This document shows positions 18,745 through 26,338 of a stretch of 26,375 bases of DNA, piece after piece. The stretch's first letter is position 1; each line of letters opens with the position of its first letter. The DNA comes from Chara braunii. Lineage: Eukaryota; Streptophyta; Charophyceae; Charales; Characeae. The DNA lies in contig BFEA01000660.1 of NCBI GenBank assembly GCA_003427395.1, positions 713,129-739,503 on the forward strand, written 5' to 3'. A program made the translations under genes and the position numbers. The notes under the pieces were generated by a model that did no database searches, was not told where the DNA came from, and saw nothing but the letters and a program-made list of their open reading frames with translations.

Positions 18745-19285
18745 TGTCAGCAAGTATGCTGTTCAAGGAGAACAAAAAAGATGTACCTTTCTTATCGTTC
18801 CGTGTCTGACATCCTGGTAGGGAATCTTGTGTACTTGCCTCCAGTTTGCAACACCCAGTACTTGCCTCCCCGGGTTTCACTTTCTCATTGTGATTGACAT
18901 CCGCATGTGAGTATTCTAACTTGCTATCCCGGTTTGGTAATCAACTTGGCACAGAGTGTGAATGCTCTTGCTGCATATGGGTATCACCTGTCGAGCATGT
19001 GTCAGTCTCTGGACTGGAGGTCTGCTTGCATGTGTGAGGGGTTTCACTTATCGTTTGAAAGTTTTGTATTAAAAGAAGAAATCTGATAGCAACTGATCAA
19101 ATGTGACGCGGTTACATAAGGAGACGGATCAAATGTTGGTGGATCCCTCTCCTTGTGTAATGTACGGTCTGGACGTGCCTCTAAGGATGCAGTCTGAAGA
19201 CACATCTATGCACTTCTGCACCAAACCTCATGCCAAGGCAGATGGATTGGTCTAATATGCATCGGTATTGTGGAACGACAACCAG
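18745..19285. other. Unassigned, no gene seen
   Basis: Unique intron-like DNA with a small repeat of AGTACTTGCCTCC and GTACTTGCCTCC near 18831 and 18857. Confidence 0.4.
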
Positions 19286-19348
19286 TGCTAAACCCTAAGC
19301 CCTGAAACTGTACCCTGAATCCTACACCCTAAACCCTATACGCTAAGC
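19286..19348. repeat. Interstitial telomere-like repeats, CCCTAAA type
   Basis: TGCTAAACCCTAAGCCCTGA continues through diverged units (ACCCTGAATCCTACACCCTAAACCCTATA). Two units match CTAAACCCTA exactly, and the others differ by one or two bases. CCCTAAA/TTTAGGG is the plant-type telomere repeat, also used by green algae, dinoflagellates and some other protists. The block is internal and decayed, so it marks an old fusion, a repair insertion or chance seeding rather than a chromosome end. Confidence 0.7.
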
Positions 19349-19462
19349 TATAGGTGTTAATATTGAATGCCAACTTGCCTGCATGCTGTTGACATTATGG
19401 CACCTGACAAAAATTGTTGATGTGAATAGAATCCATTACCTTCTCATCATTTTAACTGTTGG

Positions 19463-19490
19463 CTGATGCCAGTTGCGCCACTGGCATCAG
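19463..19490. other. Perfect 11 bp stem hairpin
   Basis: CTGATGCCAGT (19463-19473) and ACTGGCATCAG (19480-19490) are exact reverse complements around the loop TGCGCC. In RNA four outer G-U pairs could extend it. No T run follows, so it is not a Pol III terminator. Confidence 0.85.
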
Positions 19491-19534
19491 TTGGTTTTCG
19501 TGCAGCGCAGCGCAGTGCACAGCGTACCGCACAT

Positions 19535-19640
19535 ATGGACCATGTAATGAATCTCGTGAATGGACCATGTAATGAATCTCGTAAACATTCTCGAGAACAT
19601 TCTCGTGAACTTTCTCGTGATTCTCGTGAACATTCTTGTC
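19535..19640. repeat. 25 bp duplication plus ACATTCTCGTGA repeat
   Basis: ATGGACCATGTAATGAATCT at 19535 recurs at 19560 with the same CGTGA/CGTAA tail. From 19583 the motif ACATTCTCG[T/A]GA and shortened forms repeat to about 19637. Both strands give repetitive Ser-Arg-Glu or Phe-Thr-Arg peptides, which reflect the repeat. Confidence 0.9.
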
Positions 19641-19771
19641 CCTTTTCCGGTTTTCTGAAAGGAAGAGGAAGTGTCTGACCTGAACCTCCCCAAGGAGTGG
19701 AGCTCTCGGTATTCCTTCCTCGTTATATAAAAAAACAATTACTGATTATCCGTTGTTTTTTATTTTACCAG

Positions 19772-19834
19772 GCCCTGGCCTCCCTGGCAAGCGTGTTTGT
19801 ACCAAGACAGTGGGGAATAAAAGAAGAGAGAAAG
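19772..19834 (+). CDS. Candidate internal exon, 21 codons, phase 0
   Basis: The acceptor has an ideal polypyrimidine tract (GTTGTTTTTTATTTTACCAG ending at 19771), and the donor is AAAG|GTCAGC. Between them 21 codons are open and begin and end on codon boundaries: ALASLASVFVPRQWGIKEER, then K. Joined to the phase-0 exon at 23713, the boundary would read GIKEERK-SFLEAQ. This loosely resembles the K-E-E...F segment that precedes the first helix in animal SDHC proteins. That likeness is weak and depends on my memory of the family. Confidence 0.4.
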
Positions 19835-20123
19835 GTCAGCCTAACCCTTGTGGCACTAGCCGCCAACCGTTGTGGCGCTAGCCGCCGGAGCAAGGGGGGC
19901 CTGCTTCCGTGCACCCCACCCCCAAACCGTTGCCCCTCCACGGTAGATTGCCCTACTGGGCGGGAGGTTTACTAGCAGCACCCAGACACGCAGTAGAGTA
20001 ATAATCCCCTGGGGGGCATGGAGTTCTTCATTGTTCTTTTTCTGTAGAAAAGATTTTTCGTGTGAGCTTTAGATCCTTGCTATGTGATAGGCAAAGAATG
20101 TGAACTGCCACTTTTTCTTCCAG
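19835..20123. other. Intron-like, small repeat near 19850
   Basis: TTGTGGC[A/G]CTAGCCGCC occurs twice (about 19848 and 19869). A C-rich stretch follows to 19940. No exon is evident. Confidence 0.4.
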
Positions 20124-20300
20124 AGTGAGACACGCTCAAGTCAGCGAGTTATGTGTGCTTGCTTCCCGGCGTGTTTTCCAGAAGAAAGAAAAAAGTCTCT
20201 GGGAAGGGCGTTCTGTCGACCTTCTATTGACGGAGTCAGATTTGTGGATATCAGCAGGCCTGGTCTACCGGGCTGCTACGCAGGGAAGCACAGCCAGTCT
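20124..20300 (+). CDS. Candidate exon, unidentified, 3' end uncertain
   Basis: The acceptor CCACTTTTTCTTCCAG (ending at 20123) is strong. The frame that follows starts on a codon boundary, as the exon ending at 19834 would require. It reads SETRSSQRVMCACFPACFPE and then ERKKSLGRAFCRPSIDGVRF, and stays open to 20375. Composition is ordinary until about 20300, where it becomes T-rich. No strong donor is visible, so the end is set by composition only. It could be an alternative or skipped exon, or a chance frame. Confidence 0.28.
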
Positions 20301-20839
20301 AGACCGCCCTTTATAAGCACATTCTTTTGTATTTTTAAATTTTTGTTAGTGTTTATTGCTTATGTCGTGACATAACTCAAATAGTGACAAGTCATTTGTG
20401 GGTTCTGTCTTTTCTGCGTTTTGCATTGTTATGGTAGTTGGATTTCACACTCAATCCTCTGTCGGCAGGCTTTTCTGAAAAGTTTATTATTTCATTTACA
20501 TTTAGGATCAATGTGGGTGTGTGATTTATGATCATTTCTTCCAAAAGGAGTCTTTATGGAACAGATTTGCAAGATCCTACACTAGTAGTCCGTTTGAGCC
20601 ACATAACTCGCAGTCTGCTAGCTCTCTCACTGTGTAAGAACCTCTGGAACTCTGGCAGTGAATTGAACGACGTTCCCAGTTCTGCAATAGGACTGAAGGT
20701 TCTCAGTTATGCAATTGCTATACCTTTTTCTCTTTTGGTTTCCCCCTTTTTTTTTCTTTTTTTTCTTTTTTGTCGCCGTTTGAGACATCATCCTGAAACT
20801 GACCGGCACCACATAACATAATTTAGGAATTTCGTTCTT
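20301..20839. other. Intron-like DNA with pyrimidine tract
   Basis: T/C-rich tract at 20720-20775. The 97-codon + frame at 20528-20821 ends in its low-complexity translation and shows no domain. Confidence 0.4.
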
Positions 20840-20915
20840 ATATATCTCCATCTGGATTCGAGCTTAGGTCTGCCATTTCAACAGTTTGTAGGTGTATCAA
20901 CTGATCTAGACACGT
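20840..20915 (-). mobile_element. tRNA-derived SINE-like relic
   Basis: On the minus strand TAGATCAGTTGATACACCTA (20889-20908) fits an A box. GCTCGAATCC (20854-20863) is close to the B box consensus GGTTCGAATCC. The two box starts lie about 45 bases apart, as in tRNA genes. The T stem does not pair well, so this is a relic. It shares TAGATCAGT with the head of the block at 18465-18483. Confidence 0.6.
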
Positions 20916-21153
20916 CCATGAAAGTAGTGGGGACGCTGGGAAGTCTATTCTTTCTATTTTTACGTGGTATTTTTTCTATTTTTATTTTTACCTGGTATAT
21001 TCCGATACTCCAGCAAACTCCAATTGTCTTTTGCTGTTCTAGAGGTTCTTGTTTGCTAACCCAACTATTTAATATTTATCATTACTCCAATCCCGAACAC
21101 CAAAGAAGTAGGACCAGAATCCCATTGCATTATTCGACGCTAATATTTTCTTG

Positions 21154-21250
21154 ACTACACAGAACAGGCTATTGAACATTCTCCGCTGTCCGGACTCGAA
21201 CTGGAATGGACAAGCTGCAGGATTCTTTCAAACTAGCTATTGAGGTGTAG
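21154..21250 (-). mobile_element. tRNA-derived SINE-like relic with inverted termini
   Basis: On the minus strand TAGCTAGTTTGAAAGAATC (21221-21239) matches an A box and AGTTCGAGTCC (21192-21202) an almost perfect B box. TCCAG/CCGGA forms a T stem with one mismatch. The whole segment is bounded by CTACAC and GTGTAG (21154-21159, 21245-21250). The anticodon arm region is shortened by several bases, so it cannot be a functional tRNA. Confidence 0.6.
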
Positions 21251-22103
21251 ATTGGTTGTTCAAACTATATATCTATGATTGGACTTTTGCTTGTATTGTG
21301 TTTGGTGGCTGGTGGAACGGTCTCTGGCGAGCATTTACTCGCGAATGCTTTTTCAACAGACAAGCATTTACAAATGGACCTTTCCCAACGTGATGGCTCA
21401 CTTCCGTGTATAGTAATTGACATTTGAAAAGCTTGCGTGTTTGTGGTTCCAAGGCAACCCACCTCACCTTCTAGCATCTCTAAAGCACAGGATGATGAAG
21501 TGTTTTTGAGACTTTTCTTGACTGCAGGGCACCCTAAAAATGTTGAATTTACTGGGCGGGGTTTTTATGATTTAATGACACTTTTCAGGAATCTTTCCTC
21601 TTTATTATTTATCTTTGATGGCTGTCTTTCCTGAACTGGAAATGATTCAGATAGCAGTTCTGGTGATCTGTGGATAGACCATACCTATTCATGTGGTGCA
21701 TGGATGTCAGCTTTCTTTTCTCTGGTCCCTTTGTGGTCGGCAAGGTTGGAAAAACATGATATGCTTTTTTGCAGTGCAAGCCACGATGGCCGGTATTGCG
21801 TGAGTGTTTTCTTTTGCTGGTCTGCTCTTGGCCAAATATAGCAGTCCTGTTTCATGGTGGGGAATGTCACCCACCTGCTCTCAGATTTTACTGATGCAGA
21901 TTGTAAACAGAAATACGCTGGGTTGTTAATATGTCTCAGACGTTGAGAATCCTTTTTCCCCTCAGAGAAAAAAATGTAAAGATGTTCTCTCCTCGTTCCC
22001 TCCCTCTTTGATCTGTAGTCGGTCATCACGCCTGCACTTTCGAAGTGGCATGTCCTCTGCGTGACTCGTGCTCTTTTTAATTTAACGCACACAAATCATG
22101 ATA
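21251..22103. other. Intron-like; weak open stretch 21475-21634
   Basis: An acceptor-like CACCTCACCTTCTAG (ending at 21474) is followed by an open + frame reading AQDDEVFLRLFLTAGHPKNV. No good donor is seen. The minus-strand frame 21685-22092 has no recognisable motif. Confidence 0.3.
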
Positions 22104-22235
22104 GAAAAAAAATAATAATGAGGGCTTTACTATATCATAGTAACACGGTACCACCATAATCATGAAGTCCACGAAGGCCAAAGCACTCCGATCTCCATCC
22201 TTGTGCCCTTAACCACTAAGGTAATGAAGGCTTCC
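22104..22235 (-). mobile_element. tRNA-derived SINE-like element ending in a T run
   Basis: The minus strand begins with TACCTTAGTGGTTAAGGGC (A box, 22205-22223), followed by a weak B-box-like CCTTCGTGGAC. It ends about 100 bases later in ATTATTATTTTTTTTC, a run of eight T that would serve as a Pol III terminator (22104-22111). The phrases GGTTA-GGCAC and TTCATGAT-like sequence are shared with the element at 18420-18495. This is the most complete of the five tRNA-like copies. Confidence 0.5.
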
Positions 22236-22391
22236 TACATACTGTTTTGCTCAACCAACTCCCTATGTACTATTTTGCTGTGGGGTCACTCCTGCTCTTT
22301 GCTACTTTCATGCGTTCTGGGAATCTCACTTTTGCAATAAAACAAAACGAAATAAAACGAAGTAGCAAACAGTAGAAAACACATCATCCCC

Positions 22392-22416
22392 TTTTTTTTT
22401 TTTTTTTTTTTTTTTT
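22392..22416. repeat. Poly-T run of 25
   Basis: An uninterrupted T tract. Read on the minus strand it would be a poly-A tail, but no retroposed body directly precedes it on that strand. Confidence 0.95.
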
Positions 22417-23036
22417 AACAAGAACACCTCCCTGCAATGCAGATGATCCTATGAAGATAAGAATGCTCAACTTTGATAGAGGCGTCAAGCCTCGGTGTGG
22501 TTCCCTGGAGATTTACGAGAAAATCCTCTAGATTTATGACATGTGCTCTTGATTGGACTGCACAGCTCTTAAGTTTTATGAGATTTGATATGCCCCAATT
22601 GTCTGACTCGTCACCTTTTGACTTGATCAGTTGAGGGGCCAATCTGGTCTGCCATTACTTCTTCTGGCTGCTGAGTTCAGCACTTTTCAAGGCAGTGTGT
22701 TCAGGACGAATCTGGTCTGTAGGACTCACTGTTAAGCGTGGTTGTTTGTGTTGCCTCGTGGTATTTTCAATGACTGCGTAAAAAACACAGACAAGGAAAG
22801 GAGATGGGAGTCTCTCACTGTAATAGTAGACTTTCAGCGCTTTTGATTAGCGCTTGATTTGCAGTTTTTGCCTGTGTACGTAATGGTTCTCTTTGAAGGA
22901 CCTATATGTGTATGCCTCGCTGTGGTGGCGCTTCTTCCTGCATTGGTGTCTTGGTGTCTTTCAGTCCTGAGCATTTTTGGTGTTTTGCTTTGCATTTGGT
23001 AGGTGGTGTCTTTGTGAATTTGAAGTCGTTATAACA
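22417..23036. other. Intron-like DNA, no gene seen
   Basis: I see no exon with paired splice sites. A pyrimidine-rich CTTGGTGTCTTTCAG (ending at about 22964) could be an acceptor, but the frame after it is very short. Confidence 0.4.
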
Positions 23037-23095
23037 AATTCTTATTCTTATTCTTATTCTTATTAGTATTAGTATTAGTATTAGTATTATTATTG
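23037..23095. repeat. Compound microsatellite
   Basis: (TTATTC)n passes into (AGTATT)n and then ATT triplets. Confidence 0.97.
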
Positions 23096-23424
23096 TATGA
23101 ATACTATGAATTTTTTTTTAATTTTTTTTTTGGTTGTAGGTTTGTTCTGTTGTGACCCGAAGCAGCAGTGTAGTTTATGTGTTCCTTATTCCATAGTGGC
23201 TTTGCTTACCAACGCTGACATGAGCGTACAGTTCAGCATCATGGGCTTAGGGACAGTTTTGAAAACAATGTAATTTTTTAACTTTTGGTTACATTCGTAT
23301 GGAGGGACAATTTGCTCTTTTGAACTGTGGATTGTCATATGTGAGAGTTCACTCTGTAGTGACTAGAGGAGTGGTCGAGTTTCAAAAACGCTGTGGTAGT
23401 GATTTTTTATTTTTAAAATTTAAT
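23096..23424. other. Intron-like DNA, T-rich
   Basis: T runs at 23110-23132; no exon or RNA gene is seen. Confidence 0.4.
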
Positions 23425-23442
23425 TAAGTAATTAATTACTTA
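23425..23442. other. 18 bp AT-rich perfect palindrome
   Basis: TAAGTAATTAATTACTTA equals its own reverse complement and lies in a very AT-rich stretch. Confidence 0.9.
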
Positions 23443-23538
23443 TATTTGGCAGATGCCTATTCGGTTCGTTTTTAGGAGTACAGCCCGTTTGGTTCGTGAT
23501 GCTACCTCAGTTTCCTCGAATATGTCACCATATGTAAC

Positions 23539-23636
23539 CACTGACGAACTGAGGGAGGTTGTTTGGTGTGTGGAGCCGTTGGGCTTACACTGACGAATTG
23601 AGGGAGGTTGTTTGGTGTGTGGAGCCGTTGGGCTTG
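23539..23636. repeat. 49 bp tandem duplication
   Basis: CACTGACGAACTGAGGGAGG at 23539 recurs at 23588 with a single C to T change; both continue TTGTTTGGTGTGTGGAGCCG. Confidence 0.96.
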
Positions 23637-23712
23637 TCACCTATGGTGCAAAAGAGGACTGCCTTGCTGTCAGCGGGTCCCCCCTGCTCTGGAGAATACC
23701 TTTTTCTGCCAG

Positions 23713-23760
23713 TCCTTCCTTGAAGCTCAGACGAGGTTCTTTTCTATGGATCGTAACTTT
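23713..23760 (+). CDS. Candidate internal exon, 16 codons, phase 0, upstream of SDHC exon
   Basis: The acceptor ATACCTTTTTCTGCCAG (ending at 23712) and the donor TTT|GTAAGT (23761) are both near consensus. They enclose exactly 16 open codons: SFLEAQTRFFSMDRNF. Both boundaries are phase 0, which fits the phase-0 start of the SDHC exon at 24225, leaving a 464-base intron. By position it would belong to the N-terminal part of the same protein. However, the conserved first-helix segment with His-Arg-x-Thr-Gly should fall between these exons and was not found. Confidence 0.45.
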
Positions 23761-24224
23761 GTAAGTCATGGGTTTGACAATGGTGCAGAAGAGCACCGGG
23801 TCGCAGACTGATGGTTGTCCTATTGCCGAGGGCTTTTGCCGGCGGCACATCCTGCGTAGCAGAGGAATCATGCATTGGATGGTTCATTTCCTTCTGCATA
23901 CCTTTGCGCGCATTGTCATTAGTGACGAAGAACAAGGCAGAAGTGTCTGGGATGCTCGCTCGGGTCATTCTTCGTAGAAAGGTCTGCAGTGCTGAGCCCT
24001 TACGCTAAAGACCTTTCTCCCGAAGCTTTTTCCCTCTTACAATACTCACACTTGTCTTTGGAATGACAGGAGGCGATTCCCCCCTTGTAGATGGTTCTGC
24101 TTGCTATCTATCTTCGGAAAATTTTGCAGTACGTGCGGGGATGGATTCACACGCTCTTCTATGCAGAGTAGATTTTGGACTGATATGGACTCGCCACTGT
24201 TGGCAGTGGAATATTTTGATCTAG

Positions 24225-24385
24225 GTTCAACTGCACTGGTGGCTTATTGTGGTGGCTCATGGTGATCAGCAGTGCAGGTGGAATGAGAGGATCTTGTGTC
24301 TTACATTGGCTTGGAATATGAGCAACGGAATTCGACATTTATTGTGGGATTTAGGGCACAGCTTAGATTTATCAAAAGTGTACAC
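24225..24385 (+). CDS. SDHC: Exon of succinate dehydrogenase cytochrome b560 subunit (SDHC)
   Basis: The frame contains NGIRHLLWDLG (24324-24356), followed by HSLDLSKVY. This is the hallmark of the second membrane helix of SDHC, which with SDHD anchors complex II in the mitochondrial inner membrane and holds heme b and the ubiquinone site. The preceding RILCLTLAW is hydrophobic and aligns with that helix. The start is placed after TTTTGATCTAG (24224), just behind an in-frame stop, and gives phase 0. Alternative acceptors end at 24272 and 24322. The donor is ACAC|GTGGTG at 24386, or AAAA|GTGTAC at 24378. Oddly, the residue where family members have the axial heme histidine (YHxxNG) is Asn (24315-24317), unless the exon starts at 24323. 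The rest of the gene is not securely found, so a pseudogene is possible. Confidence 0.75.
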
Positions 24386-24970
24386 GTGGTGGCAATTTGA
24401 ACCCACTTGTGGTTATTGTTTCTCCTTCTTTTTTCGTGCTTATGGCTTTTTTTCTTGCTCTCTTCCTGATTTTTGAATCACCATCCCTGTCCTCCTTCCG
24501 TTGAGGCGAGGAAGTCTCCTCTTCATGCCTTCCTGCTTGGTTCGGAAGTCGTCGCTGGACTACGTCTTTTGGGGTTGGTAAGGTATTTTTTCAAGTACAG
24601 CGGGCCTTTAAGGGTAGAGCACTCTTACGTCGTAATAAAAAAGCGTGATGACAGTATGATGCTTTTTCTGTTCGTGTTCCTTCTCTCTCCCTGCCATTGT
24701 GAAACGGGCTTGACGACAGTATGCCCCTTTATGGTGGTATGTATGGGTCTCTTTTTGCTGGATGCACTGGAATTAGTGTAAGTGGGTTTTGCACCCTACT
24801 GTCTAATTCTTATTTGCTGGTGCCTATTATACATTTCGTCTCAGCAAAGTTTGATCCCGACTGCTCGAGGTAGCATGAATTGGAAGGTGGCTATTGATAC
24901 CATCAATTTCACTTGTTGTTTTGTTGTTGTAGTATCTGTCATGCCGACGTATAGGCTAGTTGAACATGCG
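24386..24970. other. Probable SDHC intron, first part
   Basis: T-rich intron-like DNA. An alternative terminal exon could start at 24720 after TTGACGACAG. It would read CPFMVVCMGLFLLDALELV to a TAA at 24779-24781, a helix-like ending that would need a donor near 24412. I consider it less likely than the exon at 25379. Confidence 0.4.
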
Positions 24971-25192
24971 TTCCCCATTCGTCCGCTTTGGTGGAAGTGA
25001 TACTTCAAATTCTGTTGTTGTTGTTGTGATCTGTGCTGCTGACGTCAGGATGGGATATGGCCTGTCTATTGTGTTGCTGTGTTCCCAATTCGTCCGCTTT
25101 GGAGGAAGTGATACTTCAAATTCTGTTGTTGTTGTTGTGATCTGTGCTGCTGACGTCAGGATGGGATATGGCCTCTGTTGTGTTGCTGTTGT
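24971..25192. repeat. 111 bp direct duplication with GTT microsatellite
   Basis: Bases 24971-25081 and 25082-25192 are nearly identical (ATTCGTCCGCTTTGG, GTGATACTTCAAATTCTG, four GTT units, GCTGCTGACGTCAGGATGGG). TGACGTCA, the palindromic CRE-type octamer, is present in each copy. The period is 37 codons, so the open frames on both strands repeat a 37-residue block. That alone does not make it coding, and it lies inside the proposed intron. Confidence 0.95.
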
Positions 25193-25378
25193 GCTGGCCA
25201 TGCGATGAGCGATGACGGTATGCTATGTGCTGGATGTCTGTTTTCCGCCCCTCCTTTTTACGTGCACCCCTGGTTTCACTGTGGTGTGGCCGGTACATGT
25301 ATTTTGCACTTTATGTTCTTGGCACAGGGGTGTCGTTCCCTTTTTTTCCTCTTTCCTTTGTCATTTTTATTTTTCAAG

Positions 25379-25583
25379 AAAAACAGGTTCTAATGGATGT
25401 GGCTTCTTTTCCTGTTTGCTGTGGTGCTTGTATGCGCGTGATGTCTTCGTGTGGGACCATTCTGAGGTGGAATCAAGTATCTGGGACTGGCTCCAGGGAG
25501 CATGGGACCGGTTTGAACTACCAAGGTGCAAAGCCTTCACCATGGACTACCCTATGAAGGAGGTGCGGTTGCAACAATGGCAG
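25379..25583 (+). CDS. Candidate following exon of the SDHC gene
   Basis: A 40-base polypyrimidine tract ending TTTTTCAAG (25378) and a perfect donor CAG|GTAAGT (25584) bound 205 bases that are open in one frame. The exon starts one base before a codon, exactly what the 24385 donor requires. Joined, the boundary reads KVYTKTGSNGCGFFSCLLW, which resembles the V-Y-x-T-G start of the third SDHC helix. After the helix-like stretch comes a soluble, Trp-rich tail (VESSIWDWLQGAWDRFELPR, then CKAFTMDYPMKEVRLQQWQ). SDHC normally ends soon after this helix, so the tail and the further donor are unexpected. An alternative acceptor is CAG at 25386. The splice evidence is strong, the assignment to SDHC moderate. 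Confidence 0.5.
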
Positions 25584-26253
25584 GTAAGTTTGTCTGAGAT
25601 TTTCCTCGCTAGCAGTCCTTAGAGGCACCTTTTGCAAATATGCATGTTTTTGGACATCTCTCCCTCCCATTTTCTTCTCCTCCGAACATCTCTCTGCCTC
25701 CTGTTTTCTTTGCTGCGGTGATGTGTGCACCTATGCCATCTTTGAGGACAATTTGTGATGGATGCTGTGTGGAATAAAATGAATTTGTAATGTTGTGAGA
25801 CGTGCACTGCGGGATTCCACCCGGCTCTCCTCTCTTACTCTCTTCATTCGTGTACTGTGTGTGCCTGTTCCTGGTGGTTACCTAAATTATGTAATAGGCG
25901 TGTCTTGTCTAGGCTGAGCACTTCGTGCTTTCTTCGGCCTGAGTGAGCAATAGAGCAAAATCATCTGCTGATCTGCTGATGTGAAATTTCTGTTCTGCCG
26001 AACGAAGGCCTGGCCTTTCGCATTGGATTGTTTCTTGGAGATCCGTCAGCGCTGCACCTCTTTCTTTTTTGTGTAGATGATAGCTAGCGATGATGATAGT
26101 GTCATCACACTCGGTGGCCATTTGTTGAAAAATGCATGTGAATGTTTTTGGCTCCGTGATTTTCAAGGAGTGTCGTGATGGGCTCCTGGTCTTGAGTATT
26201 GTTACTTCCGATCTTGAAATGAACCTGCACCAGTAGCCTTGCATTTGAGGAGG
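25584..26253. other. Intron-like sequence after a strong donor
   Basis: Begins with GTAAGT. A T/C-rich stretch at 25660-25715 could precede an acceptor, but no further exon is convincing before the sequence ends. Confidence 0.4.
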
Positions 26254-26280
26254 TTTTTTTTTTTTTTTTTTTTTTTTTTT
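26254..26280. repeat. Poly-T run of 27
   Basis: Uninterrupted T tract 20 bases before the adapter junction. Confidence 0.95.
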
Positions 26281-26300
26281 GTGGGTGTTGGTTGTGTGTG

Positions 26301-26338
26301 CTGTCTCTTATACACATCTAGATGTGTATAAGAGACAG
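26301..26338. other. Tn5/Nextera mosaic-end dimer (library adapter artefact)
   Basis: CTGTCTCTTATACACATCT (26301-26319) is the reverse complement of the adjoining AGATGTGTATAAGAGACAG (26320-26338). These are the 19 bp Tn5 mosaic ends used in tagmentation libraries, here fused head to head. Natural Tn5 would have transposon sequence between its ends; none exists here. Translation of this sequence gives the well-known spurious peptide MCIRDS. Confidence 0.98.

Noticed and set aside
21154-21250. Functional tRNA gene
   Set aside because: A and B boxes are good, but the anticodon arm is several bases short and the acceptor stem does not pair.
22392-22416. Poly-A tail of a processed pseudogene on the minus strand
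   Set aside because: No coding or retroposed body with a recognisable family precedes the tract on that strand.
24007-24070. Frame reading RPFSRSFFPLTILTLVFGMTG, similar in outline to the first SDHC segment
   Set aside because: It lacks the S-P-H and H-R residues, is too short between R-P and T-G, and has no good splice sites.
24956-25208. Protein with a 37-residue repeat on either strand
   Set aside because: The 111 bp DNA duplication preserves every frame, so repeated peptides appear automatically; the segment contains a GTT microsatellite and lies in the proposed intron.
26301-26338. Natural IS50/Tn5 insertion
   Set aside because: Only the two mosaic ends exist, fused directly with nothing between them, as in tagmentation adapter dimers.
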